From positions 806,001 through 870,000 of the forward strand of contig NZ_QPEX01000010.1 in NCBI RefSeq assembly GCF_003335505.1: a stretch of 64,000 nucleotides of DNA. The letters run 5' to 3'. Source of the DNA: Bremerella cremea. Its GTDB lineage: Bacteria > Planctomycetota > Planctomycetia > Pirellulales > Pirellulaceae. A program made the position numbers and the translations under genes. This document shows, piece by piece, positions 8,108 through 17,689 of the stretch (the stretch's first letter is position 1; each line of letters starts with the position of its first letter). The notes beneath the pieces are model-generated. The model had not been told where the DNA came from and ran no database searches. It worked only from the letters and a program-made list of their open reading frames with translations.

Positions 8108-9490
8108 TTACAAGTGATGAATATGCTCTTCTTCTTCCGGCAAGATGCCCGCCATCAGTCGGCCAATTGGCTCGGTCGTTTTGAATCGCATCAGCACAAT
8201 ACGCACACTGGCGGTAATCGGTGCGGCCAAAAGCATGCCGACCGGGCCCCACAACATACCAAAGAAGGCCAAAGCCAGCAGAATTGTCGCCGGGTGAAGT
8301 TGCAAACCGTCTCCCATGATCTTCGGTTCGATGACGTTACCCATGATCATTTGTACGCTGCCGGGCAGCAAGATCGCAGCGGTAACCATCATGGGGGAAT
8401 CACCGAACTGCACCAGCGCGATCGGCAACGGCAGGAAGGTGGCGATGATCGAACCAATCGAGGGAATGAAGTTCAAAAAGAACGCAAACAGTCCGAACAT
8501 CGAAGCAAATTGCAGCCCCATCATCGACAGCAAAATCCAAACAAGAACCCCCGTTACCGCTGAGATGAAGAATTTCGTCGAAATATACTTCCGGACGTTC
8601 TGATCGATCTCGGCGTAAATCCCCTTCGAGATTTTGTAAGGATCGCGACCAGCGAGCATGAAGCCAACAAAAATCGACGTCAGCACGGTACTGCTTAGAA
8701 TGTTCAGCAGGGTCACCCCCGCCCAACTTGCCACGGCTAAGTCAAACTGACGTAGCACCAACGTAATCACTTGGCGGAAGCGATCCTTCTGACTCTTCGT
8801 CCCCACGACTAGCCCGGTTTTGTCTTCGCTCTTTTCGCTGGTGGCCTCCTCACCTGCTTCCGCATCGGCATCGGTGGGCAACAATTCGGCGGCATCCCCC
8901 TCGGAAGATGTTTCGTCGTCGGCTGAATCGGTCAGGCTGGGAGAAGGATCTTGCTCTGGTGGAATACTCGGATTCAACACCAGACTGTTCTCGTTGAGTG
9001 CGTCTTCTTTGGTGATCACCGGTTTGCCGGTGGCAGGATCTTCGGTGGTGGGCAGTTCCGGCGTTGCTGGCAGATCTGGGGTATCGTCTTCTACGATGCC
9101 TACTTGTTCGAGCACACCAAAGACCCAATTCACAGGGCGTTCTAACGCCTGCTGTACTTTGGCCATGAAGATTCGGTTGTTGGTGACTTCCGTGACATTT
9201 TGAATCACCGAGAGCGCCAGCAAGGTCATCAGCACCAGCACTAGCACTACCAGCAATAGCGTTAGCGTCACCGAGACAAACTTACTTAACTTCAGCCGGA
9301 TCATCTGGAAGTCGACAATCGGAGCAACCAGATAGTTCAGAAACAAGGCCAGCGTAAACGGCACCAACACAGCCCGTGCGTACGATATGCCGAACGAAAA
9401 CGCAATAAAGGCCAATACCAGAAGTGCGCCGGTTTGAAGCCACGATTGTTCTTCGGTCAGCTTCTTAACCGACAATCCTTCTTGATTCAT
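8108..9490 (-). CDS. AI-2E/PerM-family membrane protein with a long acidic insertion
   Basis: A 460-residue polytopic membrane protein; start at ATG 9490 (MNQEGLSVKK). The N-terminal pair of membrane segments (ALLVLAFIAFSFGISY and VLVPFTLALFLNYLVAPI) and the C-terminal segments with FFLNFIPSIGSIIATFLP and NVIEPKIMGDGLQLHP are hallmarks of the AI-2E transporter/PerM family, which exports small molecules or ions; the substrate here is unknown. Between the second and third membrane regions, roughly residues 130-240, is an Asp/Glu/Ser/Thr/Pro-rich stretch of about 100 residues that is not typical of the family. Confidence 0.87.
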   Translation of the reverse strand: MNQEGLSVKKLTEEQSWLQTGALLVLAFIAFSFGISYARAVLVPFTLALFLNYLVAPIVDFQMIRLKLSKFVSVTLTLLLVVLVLVLMTLLALSVIQNVTEVTNNRIFMAKVQQALERPVNWVFGVLEQVGIVEDDTPDLPATPELPTTEDPATGKPVITKEDALNENSLVLNPSIPPEQDPSPSLTDSADDETSSEGDAAELLPTDADAEAGEEATSEKSEDKTGLVVGTKSQKDRFRQVITLVLRQFDLAVASWAGVTLLNILSSTVLTSIFVGFMLAGRDPYKISKGIYAEIDQNVRKYISTKFFISAVTGVLVWILLSMMGLQFASMFGLFAFFLNFIPSIGSIIATFLPLPIALVQFGDSPMMVTAAILLPGSVQMIMGNVIEPKIMGDGLQLHPATILLALAFFGMLWGPVGMLLAAPITASVRIVLMRFKTTEPIGRLMAGILPEEEEHIHHL

Positions 9491-9584
9491 CGATGCTCCT
9501 CTGCTCCCAAAATCATGGCATTTCGATACGCCATTATTCCCGCGATCTGTGGCGTCGTGCAATGGGTTGGAAGCATGGTGGGAA

Positions 9585-11453
9585 TTACTTGCTCAGTTTG
9601 GCGGAAAGTTCTTCGAGCAAACGATTCACGTAGTTGCCCATACGAGGTGGAGCTTGCTTCGCTCCGTCCGGAGTTCCCTTAAGCGTGCTAGCCAACGGCT
9701 TGGCCCGTTCTTCCATCGCATCGATCGAATTCAACGCCAGCATCGAGACATAAACCCCGTTCTGCGTGGGATCGATCATCTTGCCAAGTTGATCTAACGC
9801 CAGCTTCACGTCTTGTTCGTTTCCAAAACGCCCCAAAGCTTCGGCCGCGATACAGCGGACACTCTTCGACGAATCCTCAAGCGCGGCCCGCAGCCCGGAG
9901 CGTGCCTGGCCAAGCGCCGGTTCCCCTTGCATTAAGATGCCCAGTGCCGACCAATACCGCACCGTCACGTCGTCGGCCTTCAGGCCGTCGATCAAGTTCG
10001 GCAGAAAATCAGGACTGCGCTGCGCGGCCATTTCTGCGGTCGCCTGCACCCGGGCCAGGTGATAACGCTGCGGGTCGTGTCCCAATTCGTAGGGAGACAA
10101 ATCGCCACGCTGTGCATGAATTTCTGCCTCCGGCATGAACCCGATATCACGGATCTCTTGCTGCCACTGGTGAATCGCGAATCGCATTTTTTCCAGTTGA
10201 TCGGCATAGGCAGGGTCGGTCGCCAGGTTGTTGACTTCGTCCGGGTCGGTTGTCAGGTCGTAAAGTTCCTCGGCTGGTTTCGTTTCCCAGAAATGTCTTT
10301 GAGCCGCGTTCAGCTTGCCTTCGTCGTACATTTTCTTCCAAACCTGCGTGGTAGGCGTTTGGAACATATAGTCGATATGCTGACCATAAATTTTATGGGG
10401 CATGAACTGGCGAATGTAAACAAAGCGGCCATCGGTACACGAACGCACCAAGTCGTAACGTTCGTCCATGCGCCCACGAAAGCCGTACATATATTGTGGG
10501 TTCTTGGTCTCGAACGACCCCATGAAGGCGTCACCTTGCATCCACGGTTTCGGCTCGATACCGGCGAGGCTTAGCACGGTTGGGGCCAGGTCGATGAAGC
10601 TGACCAAACGATCCGACTCACCACCGACCTGGTAATCCTTCGGAGCGAGGTTCTTATACTTCTCTGGCACATGCACAATCATCGGCACATGCAAGCCGGA
10701 ATCGTACGGCCAGCGTTTGCTGCGCGGCATACCGCTACCGTGATCGCCGTAGTAAAACACGATCGTCTCATCGTCCAAGCCGTCATCCTTCAACTGAGCC
10801 AGCACCAAGCCGACCTGTTTGTCCATCTCGGTGATCTTGTCGTAATACTGGGCCCAGTCGTGGCGAACTTCAGGCGTATCAGGATGGTAAGCCGGCAGCG
10901 GGGCTTTCGCCGGATCATGGACCAACGTGTGAGGTCGCTTGCGCAATTGGCTTTCGTGGCTGACCGTAAAGTTGAACACCGCAAAAAAGGGCTGCCCTTC
11001 CTTTCGCCCCCGCCAGTGTGCTTTGCCGTTCGACTGATCCCACACGAAGCCCTCTTTCGCTACGTTGTAATCTTCCTTGGAATTGTTCGTGCAGTAATAG
11101 CCTGCCTCGTGCAGGTAATACGGAAACATGTGCATATTCTTGGGCAGCAGGGTGTTGCTACGCATGTGTTCCGCTCCGGTCGCTGGCGGATAAATACCGG
11201 AGATAATCGTCGTTCGCGCCGGCGCACAAACGGGGGCATTCGACCAAGCTCGCTTGTAACGCATTCCCTGAGCCGCCAACGCATCGATATTGGGGGAATC
11301 GGAGTAGGTATCGCCGTAGCAACCTAGTTCTGGGCCGTTATCTTCGCTGGTAATCCACAAGATATTTGGCCGCGTCGGCTCTGTCTTTTCTTGGGCGACC
11401 ACCAAACCACAACTCGTGGCAACGACAAACAAAACCAGCAGGTATCGCAGCAT
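9585..11453 (-). CDS. Secreted arylsulfatase-type sulfatase with C-terminal HEAT-like repeats
   Basis: A 622-residue exported hydrolase. Residues 1-20 are a signal peptide ending in VVAQ. The sulfatase signature Cys76-Ala-Pro-Ala-Arg80 is present; the Cys would be converted to formylglycine. Metal ligands are visible in ITSEDNG near residue 36 and FYYGDHGSGMPRSKRWPYDSG near 230. The catalytic domain runs to about residue 480; the tail contains helical repeat segments (ALGILMQGEPALG, IAAEALGRFGNEQD). Such enzymes remove sulfate from algal or mucin polysaccharides. The divergent amidohydrolase next door fits sugar-acid lactone metabolism. The substrate cannot be assigned. Confidence 0.92.
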   Translation of the reverse strand: MLRYLLVLFVVATSCGLVVAQEKTEPTRPNILWITSEDNGPELGCYGDTYSDSPNIDALAAQGMRYKRAWSNAPVCAPARTTIISGIYPPATGAEHMRSNTLLPKNMHMFPYYLHEAGYYCTNNSKEDYNVAKEGFVWDQSNGKAHWRGRKEGQPFFAVFNFTVSHESQLRKRPHTLVHDPAKAPLPAYHPDTPEVRHDWAQYYDKITEMDKQVGLVLAQLKDDGLDDETIVFYYGDHGSGMPRSKRWPYDSGLHVPMIVHVPEKYKNLAPKDYQVGGESDRLVSFIDLAPTVLSLAGIEPKPWMQGDAFMGSFETKNPQYMYGFRGRMDERYDLVRSCTDGRFVYIRQFMPHKIYGQHIDYMFQTPTTQVWKKMYDEGKLNAAQRHFWETKPAEELYDLTTDPDEVNNLATDPAYADQLEKMRFAIHQWQQEIRDIGFMPEAEIHAQRGDLSPYELGHDPQRYHLARVQATAEMAAQRSPDFLPNLIDGLKADDVTVRYWSALGILMQGEPALGQARSGLRAALEDSSKSVRCIAAEALGRFGNEQDVKLALDQLGKMIDPTQNGVYVSMLALNSIDAMEERAKPLASTLKGTPDGAKQAPPRMGNYVNRLLEELSAKLSK

Positions 11454-11657
11454 GGGGGAATCTCGCGAATCAGAAATGGGGCAATCAAGAGAAAATATCG
11501 GAAGAGGTGCAGGGAAGGCCTTCTATCATAACCCTTCTTGGTTCGCTTGTCATTTTTTCTGAACTCACCAATTTTTTCTTGCCGCAGGCGAGCAACTATT
11601 TCAGAATGCGGGCTCCGTAAACCTCCATCTCTGCTTCCCCCTCGCCCCATTTCAACC

Positions 11658-12563
11658 ATGCCGACCGTTACCCCTGCGATCATCGATACCCATCAGCACC
11701 TTTGGGATCTGGAAAAGCTGGAACTGCCCTGGCTCAACAATGCTGGTCCTCCTTTAGCTGCTCAGCATTGGGTTGAAGAGTATGCTGCGGCAACCACCGG
11801 GCTGAATATACAAACGGCCATGTACATGGAAGTCGACGCGGCTGCCGACCAAAAGCAGCGCGAAGCCGACCACGTCTTGGCGCTGATTGCCTCTAGCAAG
11901 TCGTCCACCCGGTATGCGATTCTGTCGGCCAACCCCGGCCAAGATGGATTCCGTAAATTCGTCGCTCCCTTTCGCAACAACCAAGCGGTTAAAGGATTTC
12001 GCCAAGTACTGCATGGAGGAAACACGCCGGCTGGATATTGTTTGTCGCGAAAGTTCATCGACAACTGCCGCTACTTGGGCGAGTTGGGCAAAACGTTTGA
12101 CCTTTGCCTGCGACCTAAGGAACTAAAAGATGCGGTTCGCTTGGCCGAAGCCTGTCCCAAGACACGCTTTGTGCTCGATCATTGTGGCAACGCCGATCCG
12201 AAGGCATTCTTTCCTCGTAGCGATGCCCGGCGCGGAGAGCCTGACCACGACGCCGACCAGTGGCGACAAGACATGGCCACCCTGGCCGAACAAGAGAACG
12301 TCTTCTGCAAGATCTCTGGCATTGTCGCGCGAGTACCAGAGAAGTGGAGCCCGGACGATCTGCAACCGATTGTTCAGCACTGCGCCGAAGCCTTCGGCGA
12401 CCGCCGGATTGTGTTCGGCAGCGATTGGCCGGTCTGCAAACTAGGTGCCTCTCTGAAAGAATGGGTTACGGCGCTGCGTGAAATCATTTCTCCCTGGCCC
12501 ACTGCGGCGCAAGCGCGGCTGTGGCGAGAGAACGCTCAGAACATCTACCAGATAACCGCCTAG
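11658..12563 (+). CDS. Amidohydrolase family 2 protein, fuconolactonase-like
   Basis: A 301-residue TIM-barrel hydrolase starting at ATG 11658 (MPTVTPAIIDTHQHLW); upstream in-frame sequence lacks domain character. Metal and active-site motifs are DTHQHLWD near residue 10, VLDHCGNAD near residue 175, and FGSDWPVCKL near 255. The overall pattern, including KGFRQVLHG, matches the amidohydrolase_2 group containing L-fucono-1,5-lactonase and 2-pyrone-4,6-dicarboxylate hydrolase. Lactone hydrolysis in deoxy-sugar breakdown is the likely role. Divergent from the sulfatase gene, so both may belong to polysaccharide use, but this is inference. Confidence 0.85.
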   Translation: MPTVTPAIIDTHQHLWDLEKLELPWLNNAGPPLAAQHWVEEYAAATTGLNIQTAMYMEVDAAADQKQREADHVLALIASSKSSTRYAILSANPGQDGFRKFVAPFRNNQAVKGFRQVLHGGNTPAGYCLSRKFIDNCRYLGELGKTFDLCLRPKELKDAVRLAEACPKTRFVLDHCGNADPKAFFPRSDARRGEPDHDADQWRQDMATLAEQENVFCKISGIVARVPEKWSPDDLQPIVQHCAEAFGDRRIVFGSDWPVCKLGASLKEWVTALREIISPWPTAAQARLWRENAQNIYQITA

Positions 12564-12589
12564 CCATCATTTCACGGGACAAACGCCGC

Positions 12590-12629
12590 AAAAAAAGCGA
12601 GAGGGACCACACCAGTCGATCCCCCTCGC
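12590..12629 (-). terminator. Terminator of the large repeat protein gene
   Basis: Read on the minus strand, a ten-base stem with one mismatch (12620-12629 with 12597-12606) is followed by seven T (A-run 12590-12596 on the plus strand). It is about 40 bases downstream of the stop at 12672. Confidence 0.75.
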
Positions 12630-12671
12630 CTCAAGGGTTAGTAGCTCATCTTCGTGGAACAAGAAGATTGC

Positions 12672-15548
12672 TTACGCGAAGTGACACGGCTGGAAAAGGT
12701 CGTCCAAGTCGTCTTCACTGCCGACGATGGAATCGATGCTCTCACCCTCCGCAGCCGGTGCCTCGACCGCACCTTCGACGCCATTGGTAGCGGCTGCGGC
12801 CGCTACGGCGATCAGCACGCTATCGGCATCGGCCTTGGCTCCCCCCAAGCCGGAATTACCAAGGTCGTCGGTTACCAGGGTCAACGTCGCCGTTCCCTCG
12901 AAACCAGCACTGGGCGTATAAACCAACCCGTTCAGCAGCGAGTTGATCTGATCGATCGAACCCAGCAACTTATGCCGGAAACTCTCGAAGCCGTTCGCCA
13001 ACGTCAGCAAGCCGTTATCGACACTCACGGTCACTTCCACCATGGCATCGGCGGCGTCCCCATCGGAAACGGAGATCGCGTTGCCGTTGGCTTCGTCAAA
13101 CACGAGCGGCGTGGCATTGTCGGTCGACTGCTCGCCAGGCACCGAATTGATCGGCGCGGCATTCTGATTGGCTATTCCGCTTGGAGCCGAGACCGTCACC
13201 GTCACGTTTGCCTCGGAAGTCAGGCCATGCGAATCAGCAACGGTATAGCTGAAGCTCACCGTTGCCGGTTCGGCCAAATCGCCAAACTGACCACTCGGAT
13301 CGAACGTCATGCTGCCGTCCGCATTAAGCGTGAGCACCGCTCCCGATTCCAGCGTGATCGATTGACCGACATTTTCCGCAGCACCATTCACGGCAGTCAC
13401 GGTTAGCGTATCGCCGTTGTCGATATCGGTATCATTTGCCAGTACGCCAGAAACGGTTAACGAGAGAGCCGTGTCCGACTCTGTGGCATAGGCATCATCG
13501 GTTGCCACAGGGGCATCGTTAACGCCGGTAATCGTAATCTCGACATCGGCGGTCGCTGTGCCTAACGTGGCATCGGTCGTCGTGTACGAAACGGTTTCGA
13601 CGGCCGTCTCTCCTTCGCCCAACGATGCGTAGTTGCCGGTTGGATCGAAACTAAGGCTACCATCGGCGTTGATCGTCACCGTGGCCCCCGAAGTCAGTTC
13701 CACCGGACTGCCGACGTTGACCGTTTCGCCGTTTACCTCGGTCACCGTCAAGCCGTCACCCACATCGTTGGTCAACACGCCAGCCGGATCGACCGACAAC
13801 GGCGTGTTGGCATCGGTCGCGAAGCTATCGGCTTCCGCAATCGGTGACGCCACCACTTCGCCAACCGTCAGCAAGAACGATTCGGTGGTGGTCTCTTCCC
13901 CGTCGCTGACTGAAAGCGTGATGGTTGCCGTGCCGAACGCCCCGGCTAGCGGCGTCACCACCAACGTTTTGTCGGCCCCTTCGCCGGTGACGATAATCCC
14001 AGCCGGATCGACCAGGTCCGGGTTATCCGATGCAACGCTTACCGTCAAATCCTCCACCGCTGACTCGGCATCGCCAATGCTGAACGCCAGCGGGTCGGTT
14101 GCGTTGTCTTGATCAATCGTTTGATCATCGATGGGGGTAATCGTCGGCGGAGTATTGGCCACCACTTCGCCAACCGTCAGCACGAACGATTCTGTCGTCG
14201 TCTCTTCCCCGTCGCTGACTGAAAGCGTGATGGTTGCCGTGCCGAACGCTCCGGCCAGCGGCGTCACCACCAACGTCTTGTCGGCCCCTTCGCCGGTGAC
14301 AATGATACCAGCCGGATCGACCAGGTCCGGGTTATCCGATGCAACGCTTACCGTCAAATTCTCCACCGCCGACTCGGCATCGCCAATGCTGAACGCCAGA
14401 GGGTCGGTTGCATTGTCTTGATCGATCGTTTGATCATCGATGGGGGTAATCGTAGGCGCAGTATTGGCTGCGGCGGCAATCGTTAACAGAAAGGTCTCGG
14501 CATCCGCCATGCCATGTTGGTCGATGCTCAGCACGCGAATGACGTATTCGCCAGGCATGACCTCGGCACCTGGGGCGATCGCCAACGTTGCTTCGCGGGC
14601 ACCTGGTTCCTGGGTCAACGTGACAAAGTCAGGCGACTCGACATCCAGCAGCAGGAACAGTTCGTCCGCTTCGTTCTTGTCGGTCGCCGTGACGACCACT
14701 TCCACACTTTGCCCAGCCCCAACCGTTTGATCTGCGATTGGCTGCAAGTCGGGGGCATGATTCACTGCGATGGTTGCCGTAGCCACATGGCTATCGTACT
14801 CTCCATCGCTAATCGTAATCTCGACAATGCGAGAAGTCGGATCGGCATCGAGGCTAGTGTTGTTGTAGATGAGCGACCGCAGAACTTGGGCATAGTTCTC
14901 GGCGGTGTCCTCGCCAGTCAACAGAATCGAGTCTTCGCTGTACTCGACGCTGATGTTGGTCCCTTCCACGTTGACCGAAAGCGATTCGTCCGCACCGTCG
15001 AGACGGTTAGTCAGCGTAATGGTAGCCGATTGCAGCGTGGCGTCGTTTTCGTCCGAAACGCTTAGATCGGCATCGACAACGCTGACCGGGCCATGCCCGA
15101 GTTGCAGGACGGCGTTGTAGTCAATGCCTTCCTGATCTTCTCCATTGAGATCGACAACTGGACGCCCAACACGGACATCGATCATCAACTCTTCCACATC
15201 GGCATTGACCGGTTTGCCGTTTTCGACGGCAATGATCTTAACGCTATACAGCCCTTCTTGCTCGGCAGTTGGTGTCCACAGGAAATCGCCGGAGAACGTC
15301 ATCGACATTCCTTCCGGTCGCTCGTCTCCGTCGGGATCGAGCTGATACATGACCGTCCTTGGCCCATCCTCCCCTTCGCTAACCGTTGCTCCCAGATCAC
15401 CGAGGTTGAACTCGAGTGTCTGGCCGGCAAACACGGTTTGCGTGGGGACCGCTGACAAATCCAAGTCTAGCGGAGTACCACTCAACATGCTGCGATCTTC
15501 CAATAGTTCCCCGAACGAGGCTTGAAAACGGGGGCGTTTGAACCGCAT
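12672..15548 (-). CDS. Large secreted cadherin/Big-like repeat protein with planctomycete extracellular motif
   Basis: A 958-residue acidic protein. ATG 15548 was chosen because it starts MRFKRPRFQ right before the planctomycete-specific N-terminal motif LEDRSMLSG. The body is built from cadherin-, dystroglycan- and Ig-like modules: one near residues 30-130, one near 130-270, then a PDLQPIADQTVGAGQ domain, then two near-identical 103-residue units (TPIDDQTIDQDN start, TESFVLTVGEVVA end), then two VCBS-like units containing GVLTNDVGDGLTVTEVNG and GVLANDTDIDNGDTLTVTAVNG-like segments. Such proteins act at the cell surface in adhesion or envelope structure. No C-terminal sorting motif was recognised. 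Calcium-binding acidic residues are plentiful. Confidence 0.85.
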   Translation of the reverse strand: MRFKRPRFQASFGELLEDRSMLSGTPLDLDLSAVPTQTVFAGQTLEFNLGDLGATVSEGEDGPRTVMYQLDPDGDERPEGMSMTFSGDFLWTPTAEQEGLYSVKIIAVENGKPVNADVEELMIDVRVGRPVVDLNGEDQEGIDYNAVLQLGHGPVSVVDADLSVSDENDATLQSATITLTNRLDGADESLSVNVEGTNISVEYSEDSILLTGEDTAENYAQVLRSLIYNNTSLDADPTSRIVEITISDGEYDSHVATATIAVNHAPDLQPIADQTVGAGQSVEVVVTATDKNEADELFLLLDVESPDFVTLTQEPGAREATLAIAPGAEVMPGEYVIRVLSIDQHGMADAETFLLTIAAAANTAPTITPIDDQTIDQDNATDPLAFSIGDAESAVENLTVSVASDNPDLVDPAGIIVTGEGADKTLVVTPLAGAFGTATITLSVSDGEETTTESFVLTVGEVVANTPPTITPIDDQTIDQDNATDPLAFSIGDAESAVEDLTVSVASDNPDLVDPAGIIVTGEGADKTLVVTPLAGAFGTATITLSVSDGEETTTESFLLTVGEVVASPIAEADSFATDANTPLSVDPAGVLTNDVGDGLTVTEVNGETVNVGSPVELTSGATVTINADGSLSFDPTGNYASLGEGETAVETVSYTTTDATLGTATADVEITITGVNDAPVATDDAYATESDTALSLTVSGVLANDTDIDNGDTLTVTAVNGAAENVGQSITLESGAVLTLNADGSMTFDPSGQFGDLAEPATVSFSYTVADSHGLTSEANVTVTVSAPSGIANQNAAPINSVPGEQSTDNATPLVFDEANGNAISVSDGDAADAMVEVTVSVDNGLLTLANGFESFRHKLLGSIDQINSLLNGLVYTPSAGFEGTATLTLVTDDLGNSGLGGAKADADSVLIAVAAAAATNGVEGAVEAPAAEGESIDSIVGSEDDLDDLFQPCHFA
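13849..14466 (-). repeat. Two tandem 309-bp units inside the repeat protein
   Basis: Positions 14158-14466 and 13849-14157 encode nearly the same 103 residues, differing at a few residues and a small number of mostly synonymous bases. The unit length is an exact multiple of three. This indicates recent in-frame duplication or ongoing homogenisation of one Ig-like domain. Confidence 0.9.
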
Positions 15549-16227
15549 TGAGAATCTCCGTAAATCTGATGGGCAATCATTCGACCTCGCTCCCTTGCGT
15601 GGTCGGCTTACGAGAGGCATTGTCAGCTCGACTTGAGAGAATTCCAGCACGCCTAACGATTTTCAGGAACTTTCAGCACCGACAGCATCGTCGTCATGCA
15701 TGAAGCTATCTCGATTCAATCGCCACCGACTGATGAATGCTGCCGCTATCAATCGACACACGCTTTTATCTCGATGAATCAACGACGACAGCCGCTTAGC
15801 ACACAGACGCTTGTTTTACCGACATCCTGAAGACTTCTAACAAAGAGAATCAAAAGATCTCCATTGATTACTTATCAACACTCCCTTACCTATCGATGCA
15901 TTCTGACTGCGTGAAAAAAACCTGCCTTTTCCGCCAAGTTTTTTCCGCTTGGCAACCAACTGTCTCTCGATAGCAAGCGTACACAAGAGAAGACACGGAA
16001 CCTCTCCCTTGAAGAAGGAGGGACAGGGTGTGGGATTCTCAAAGGGCGTTGCGGATGATCAATAGCCTGCGTATGCAGGCGATCAGAACGGTCATTTTGG
16101 ATTAGATGCTTCCGCAAATTCCGGTGCGTGGAACGCACCCTACTTACTCACGCAAGTGAAGACACGAGGCCGAATTAGAGATTTTTAAATGCCACTCTGC
16201 ACTTACCACGGCTGCGAAACTTGCTGT
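15549..16227. other. Long intergenic region upstream of the repeat protein and downstream of fabI
   Basis: About 680 bases without a convincing gene. It presumably carries the promoter of the repeat-protein gene. The right third holds a palindrome GCCTGC/GCAGGC (16065-16080), a degenerate copy of a CTCTCCC-type element (about 16008-16037) and one GTGCGT/ACGCAC repeat (16123-16143). The only sizeable open frame there (minus strand, 15890-16138) has no domain character. Confidence 0.5.
16123..16143. repeat. Small palindromic repeat, family A (GGTGCGT...ACGCACCCTAC)
   Basis: An inverted repeat GGTGCGT/ACGCACC followed by CTAC. The same unit occurs at 19342-19363, 20949-20970 (opposite orientation) and 21104-21125, always between genes. 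Confidence 0.75.
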
Positions 16228-17040
16228 TTACTTCCCGTCTTCGGCCAGCACACCGCGGATGATGTCGCGATCGAAGTAGTTGGTGCTCATGCCGGCGTCG
16301 ACCGGGATGTTTTGGGCCTGAATGCCGCTAGAACGTGGGCTTAAGAGAAACACCGCCACATCGGCCGCTTCTTGCGTGGTGACGGCCGATTTGCGAGGAA
16401 TCGCCTGCTCGGCGAACAGGTACGCGTCGACATAGCCAGGGATGCCTGCCGAAGCGGATGTCTTCAGCAAGCTCGGTCCGACGGCATTAAAACGAACACG
16501 CGAGAACGCGCTAAAGCTCTTCGCCAGGAATGCCAGCGAAGAATCGAGGGCCGCCTTGATGGGTGCCATGAAGCCGTAGTTCTCGCTCGCCATGCGGGTG
16601 GTCGAGATCGAGATCGTCACGACCGAGGCATCGGCGTCGAACAGGTCTTTCAATGCGTTTGAAAGCTTAACCAGCGAGAAGCACGAGATGTCGACCGCCT
16701 GCAGGAACTGGGCCTTGGTCGTTTCGTGAAACGGCTTCATCCCCTCCGAATAATCAGCAAACGCAATGGAATGTACCAGGCCGTGGATTGTGATCCCTTG
16801 AGCCGATAGTTCGTCTCGCACACGGTCGATCTCTTCCTGGCTTTCGACATCGCAGATCAGCACCTGGCGATCAGCCAGCAGCTTGGCGGTCGATTCTTTA
16901 CGGGCTTCGCTACGAACGATGTAAATCACCGTTGCCCCGGCCTCTTCCAGCGTTTTGGCAATGTGCCAGGCCACGCTTTTACGATTGGCCACGCCGGTGA
17001 CGACGATGTTCTTGCCTGCGAGTTTTAAAAAGTCGTTCAT
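16228..17040 (-). CDS. fabI: Enoyl-[acyl-carrier-protein] reductase (NADH), FabI type
   Basis: A 270-residue short-chain dehydrogenase-type enzyme that reduces the enoyl-ACP double bond in fatty acid elongation. Start at ATG 17040 ([10 protein letters not shown]); in-frame sequence upstream is intergenic repeat. The FabI-type cofactor loop [16 protein letters not shown] (residues 16-31), the SIAFA segment (91-95) and the catalytic Tyr155-x6-Lys162 spacing are all FabI-specific. It is the last gene of the eleven-gene minus-strand lipid block and follows the dehydratase after a 186-base gap containing a repeat. It may serve general fatty acid synthesis or the cluster product. Confidence 0.93.
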   Translation of the reverse strand: MNDFLKLAGKNIVVTGVANRKSVAWHIAKTLEEAGATVIYIVRSEARKESTAKLLADRQVLICDVESQEEIDRVRDELSAQGITIHGLVHSIAFADYSEGMKPFHETTKAQFLQAVDISCFSLVKLSNALKDLFDADASVVTISISTTRMASENYGFMAPIKAALDSSLAFLAKSFSAFSRVRFNAVGPSLLKTSASAGIPGYVDAYLFAEQAIPRKSAVTTQEAADVAVFLLSPRSSGIQAQNIPVDAGMSTNYFDRDIIRGVLAEDGK

Positions 17041-17153
17041 CAGCGTTAAGCCCGCCGAGCGGACCGAGAAGCGGTTGGAATCCGGTGGGGAATGGCGATA
17101 GGGTTTTCGGTCCGCACAGCGGACCCTACATTTACGTTTCGCCGAATTTTTTA

Positions 17154-17183
17154 GGGTGCCATGCTTACGTCTTCGTAAGCATG
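17154..17183. repeat. Small palindromic repeat, family B (GGGTGCCATGCT...AGCATG)
   Basis: GGGTGCCATGCTTACG, a short CTT loop and CGTAAGCATG form a hairpin. Related copies lie at 30847-30876, 30932-30961 and 37375-37406. A separate GGTCCGC/GCGGACC palindrome lies just upstream at about 17109-17125. Confidence 0.8.
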
Positions 17184-17226
17184 CTAAGCCCAAAAAGACG
17201 ACGACATCAGAACGATGAATCGGACC

Positions 17227-17658
17227 TTAATCGGTTTCCATTTGCGCGACGGTACAGGCAAAGTCGAAACGCATGGCCAGTTTACCGGCCACTGTCACCT
17301 TGCCGGTCATGAAGAAGGCATCTGCCATCCGCTCGTTGAGCTTGACTTCCATTTGGATGCAATCGCCTGGGCGAACCATTTTCTTGAACTTCACATCGTT
17401 CAACCGCGTAGCAACCGGCACCCCCTCCCCGTCCACCACAAACTTCGAGAGCAAAATGGCACCGGCTTGCATGGTCGCTTCACACAAAATAACGCCGGGC
17501 ACCAGCGGATAGTCCGGGTAATGACCTTGAAAGAAGTACTCGTCCGGCGTGAACGTTTTTTTGCAGACAATCCGATCTTCGGTTTGCTCGACAACTTCGT
17601 CGACCAACAACATGGGTCCGCGATGAGGGATGGCCGCTTCGATGGCAGGGTTCGGCAT
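17227..17658 (-). CDS. fabZ: 3-hydroxyacyl-ACP dehydratase, FabZ-like
   Basis: A 143-residue hot-dog-fold dehydratase that removes water from 3-hydroxyacyl-ACP. Start at ATG 17658 (MPNPAIEAAI), giving the usual FabZ N-terminus with IPHRGPMLLVDEV (residues 10-22). The catalytic dyad is His46 in FFQGHYPDYPLVPG and Glu60 in VILCEATMQAG. It lies 31 bases downstream of an FAD-dependent oxidoreductase gene and upstream of fabI on the same strand, so it is probably part of a dedicated synthase set. It may be a paralogue rather than the primary FabZ. Confidence 0.9.
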   Translation of the reverse strand: MPNPAIEAAIPHRGPMLLVDEVVEQTEDRIVCKKTFTPDEYFFQGHYPDYPLVPGVILCEATMQAGAILLSKFVVDGEGVPVATRLNDVKFKKMVRPGDCIQMEVKLNERMADAFFMTGKVTVAGKLAMRFDFACTVAQMETD

Positions 17659-17689
17659 GGTGGCTCCTGAAGTAATTGGCTCGTGGAAA

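Noticed and set aside
11538..11657. N-terminal extension of the amidohydrolase gene
   Set aside because: The extra 40 residues have no similarity to the family and the domain begins right after ATG 11658.
15890..16138. Small minus-strand frame in the intergenic gap
   Set aside because: Basic, Arg/His-rich translation typical of non-coding GC-rich DNA; overlaps repeats.
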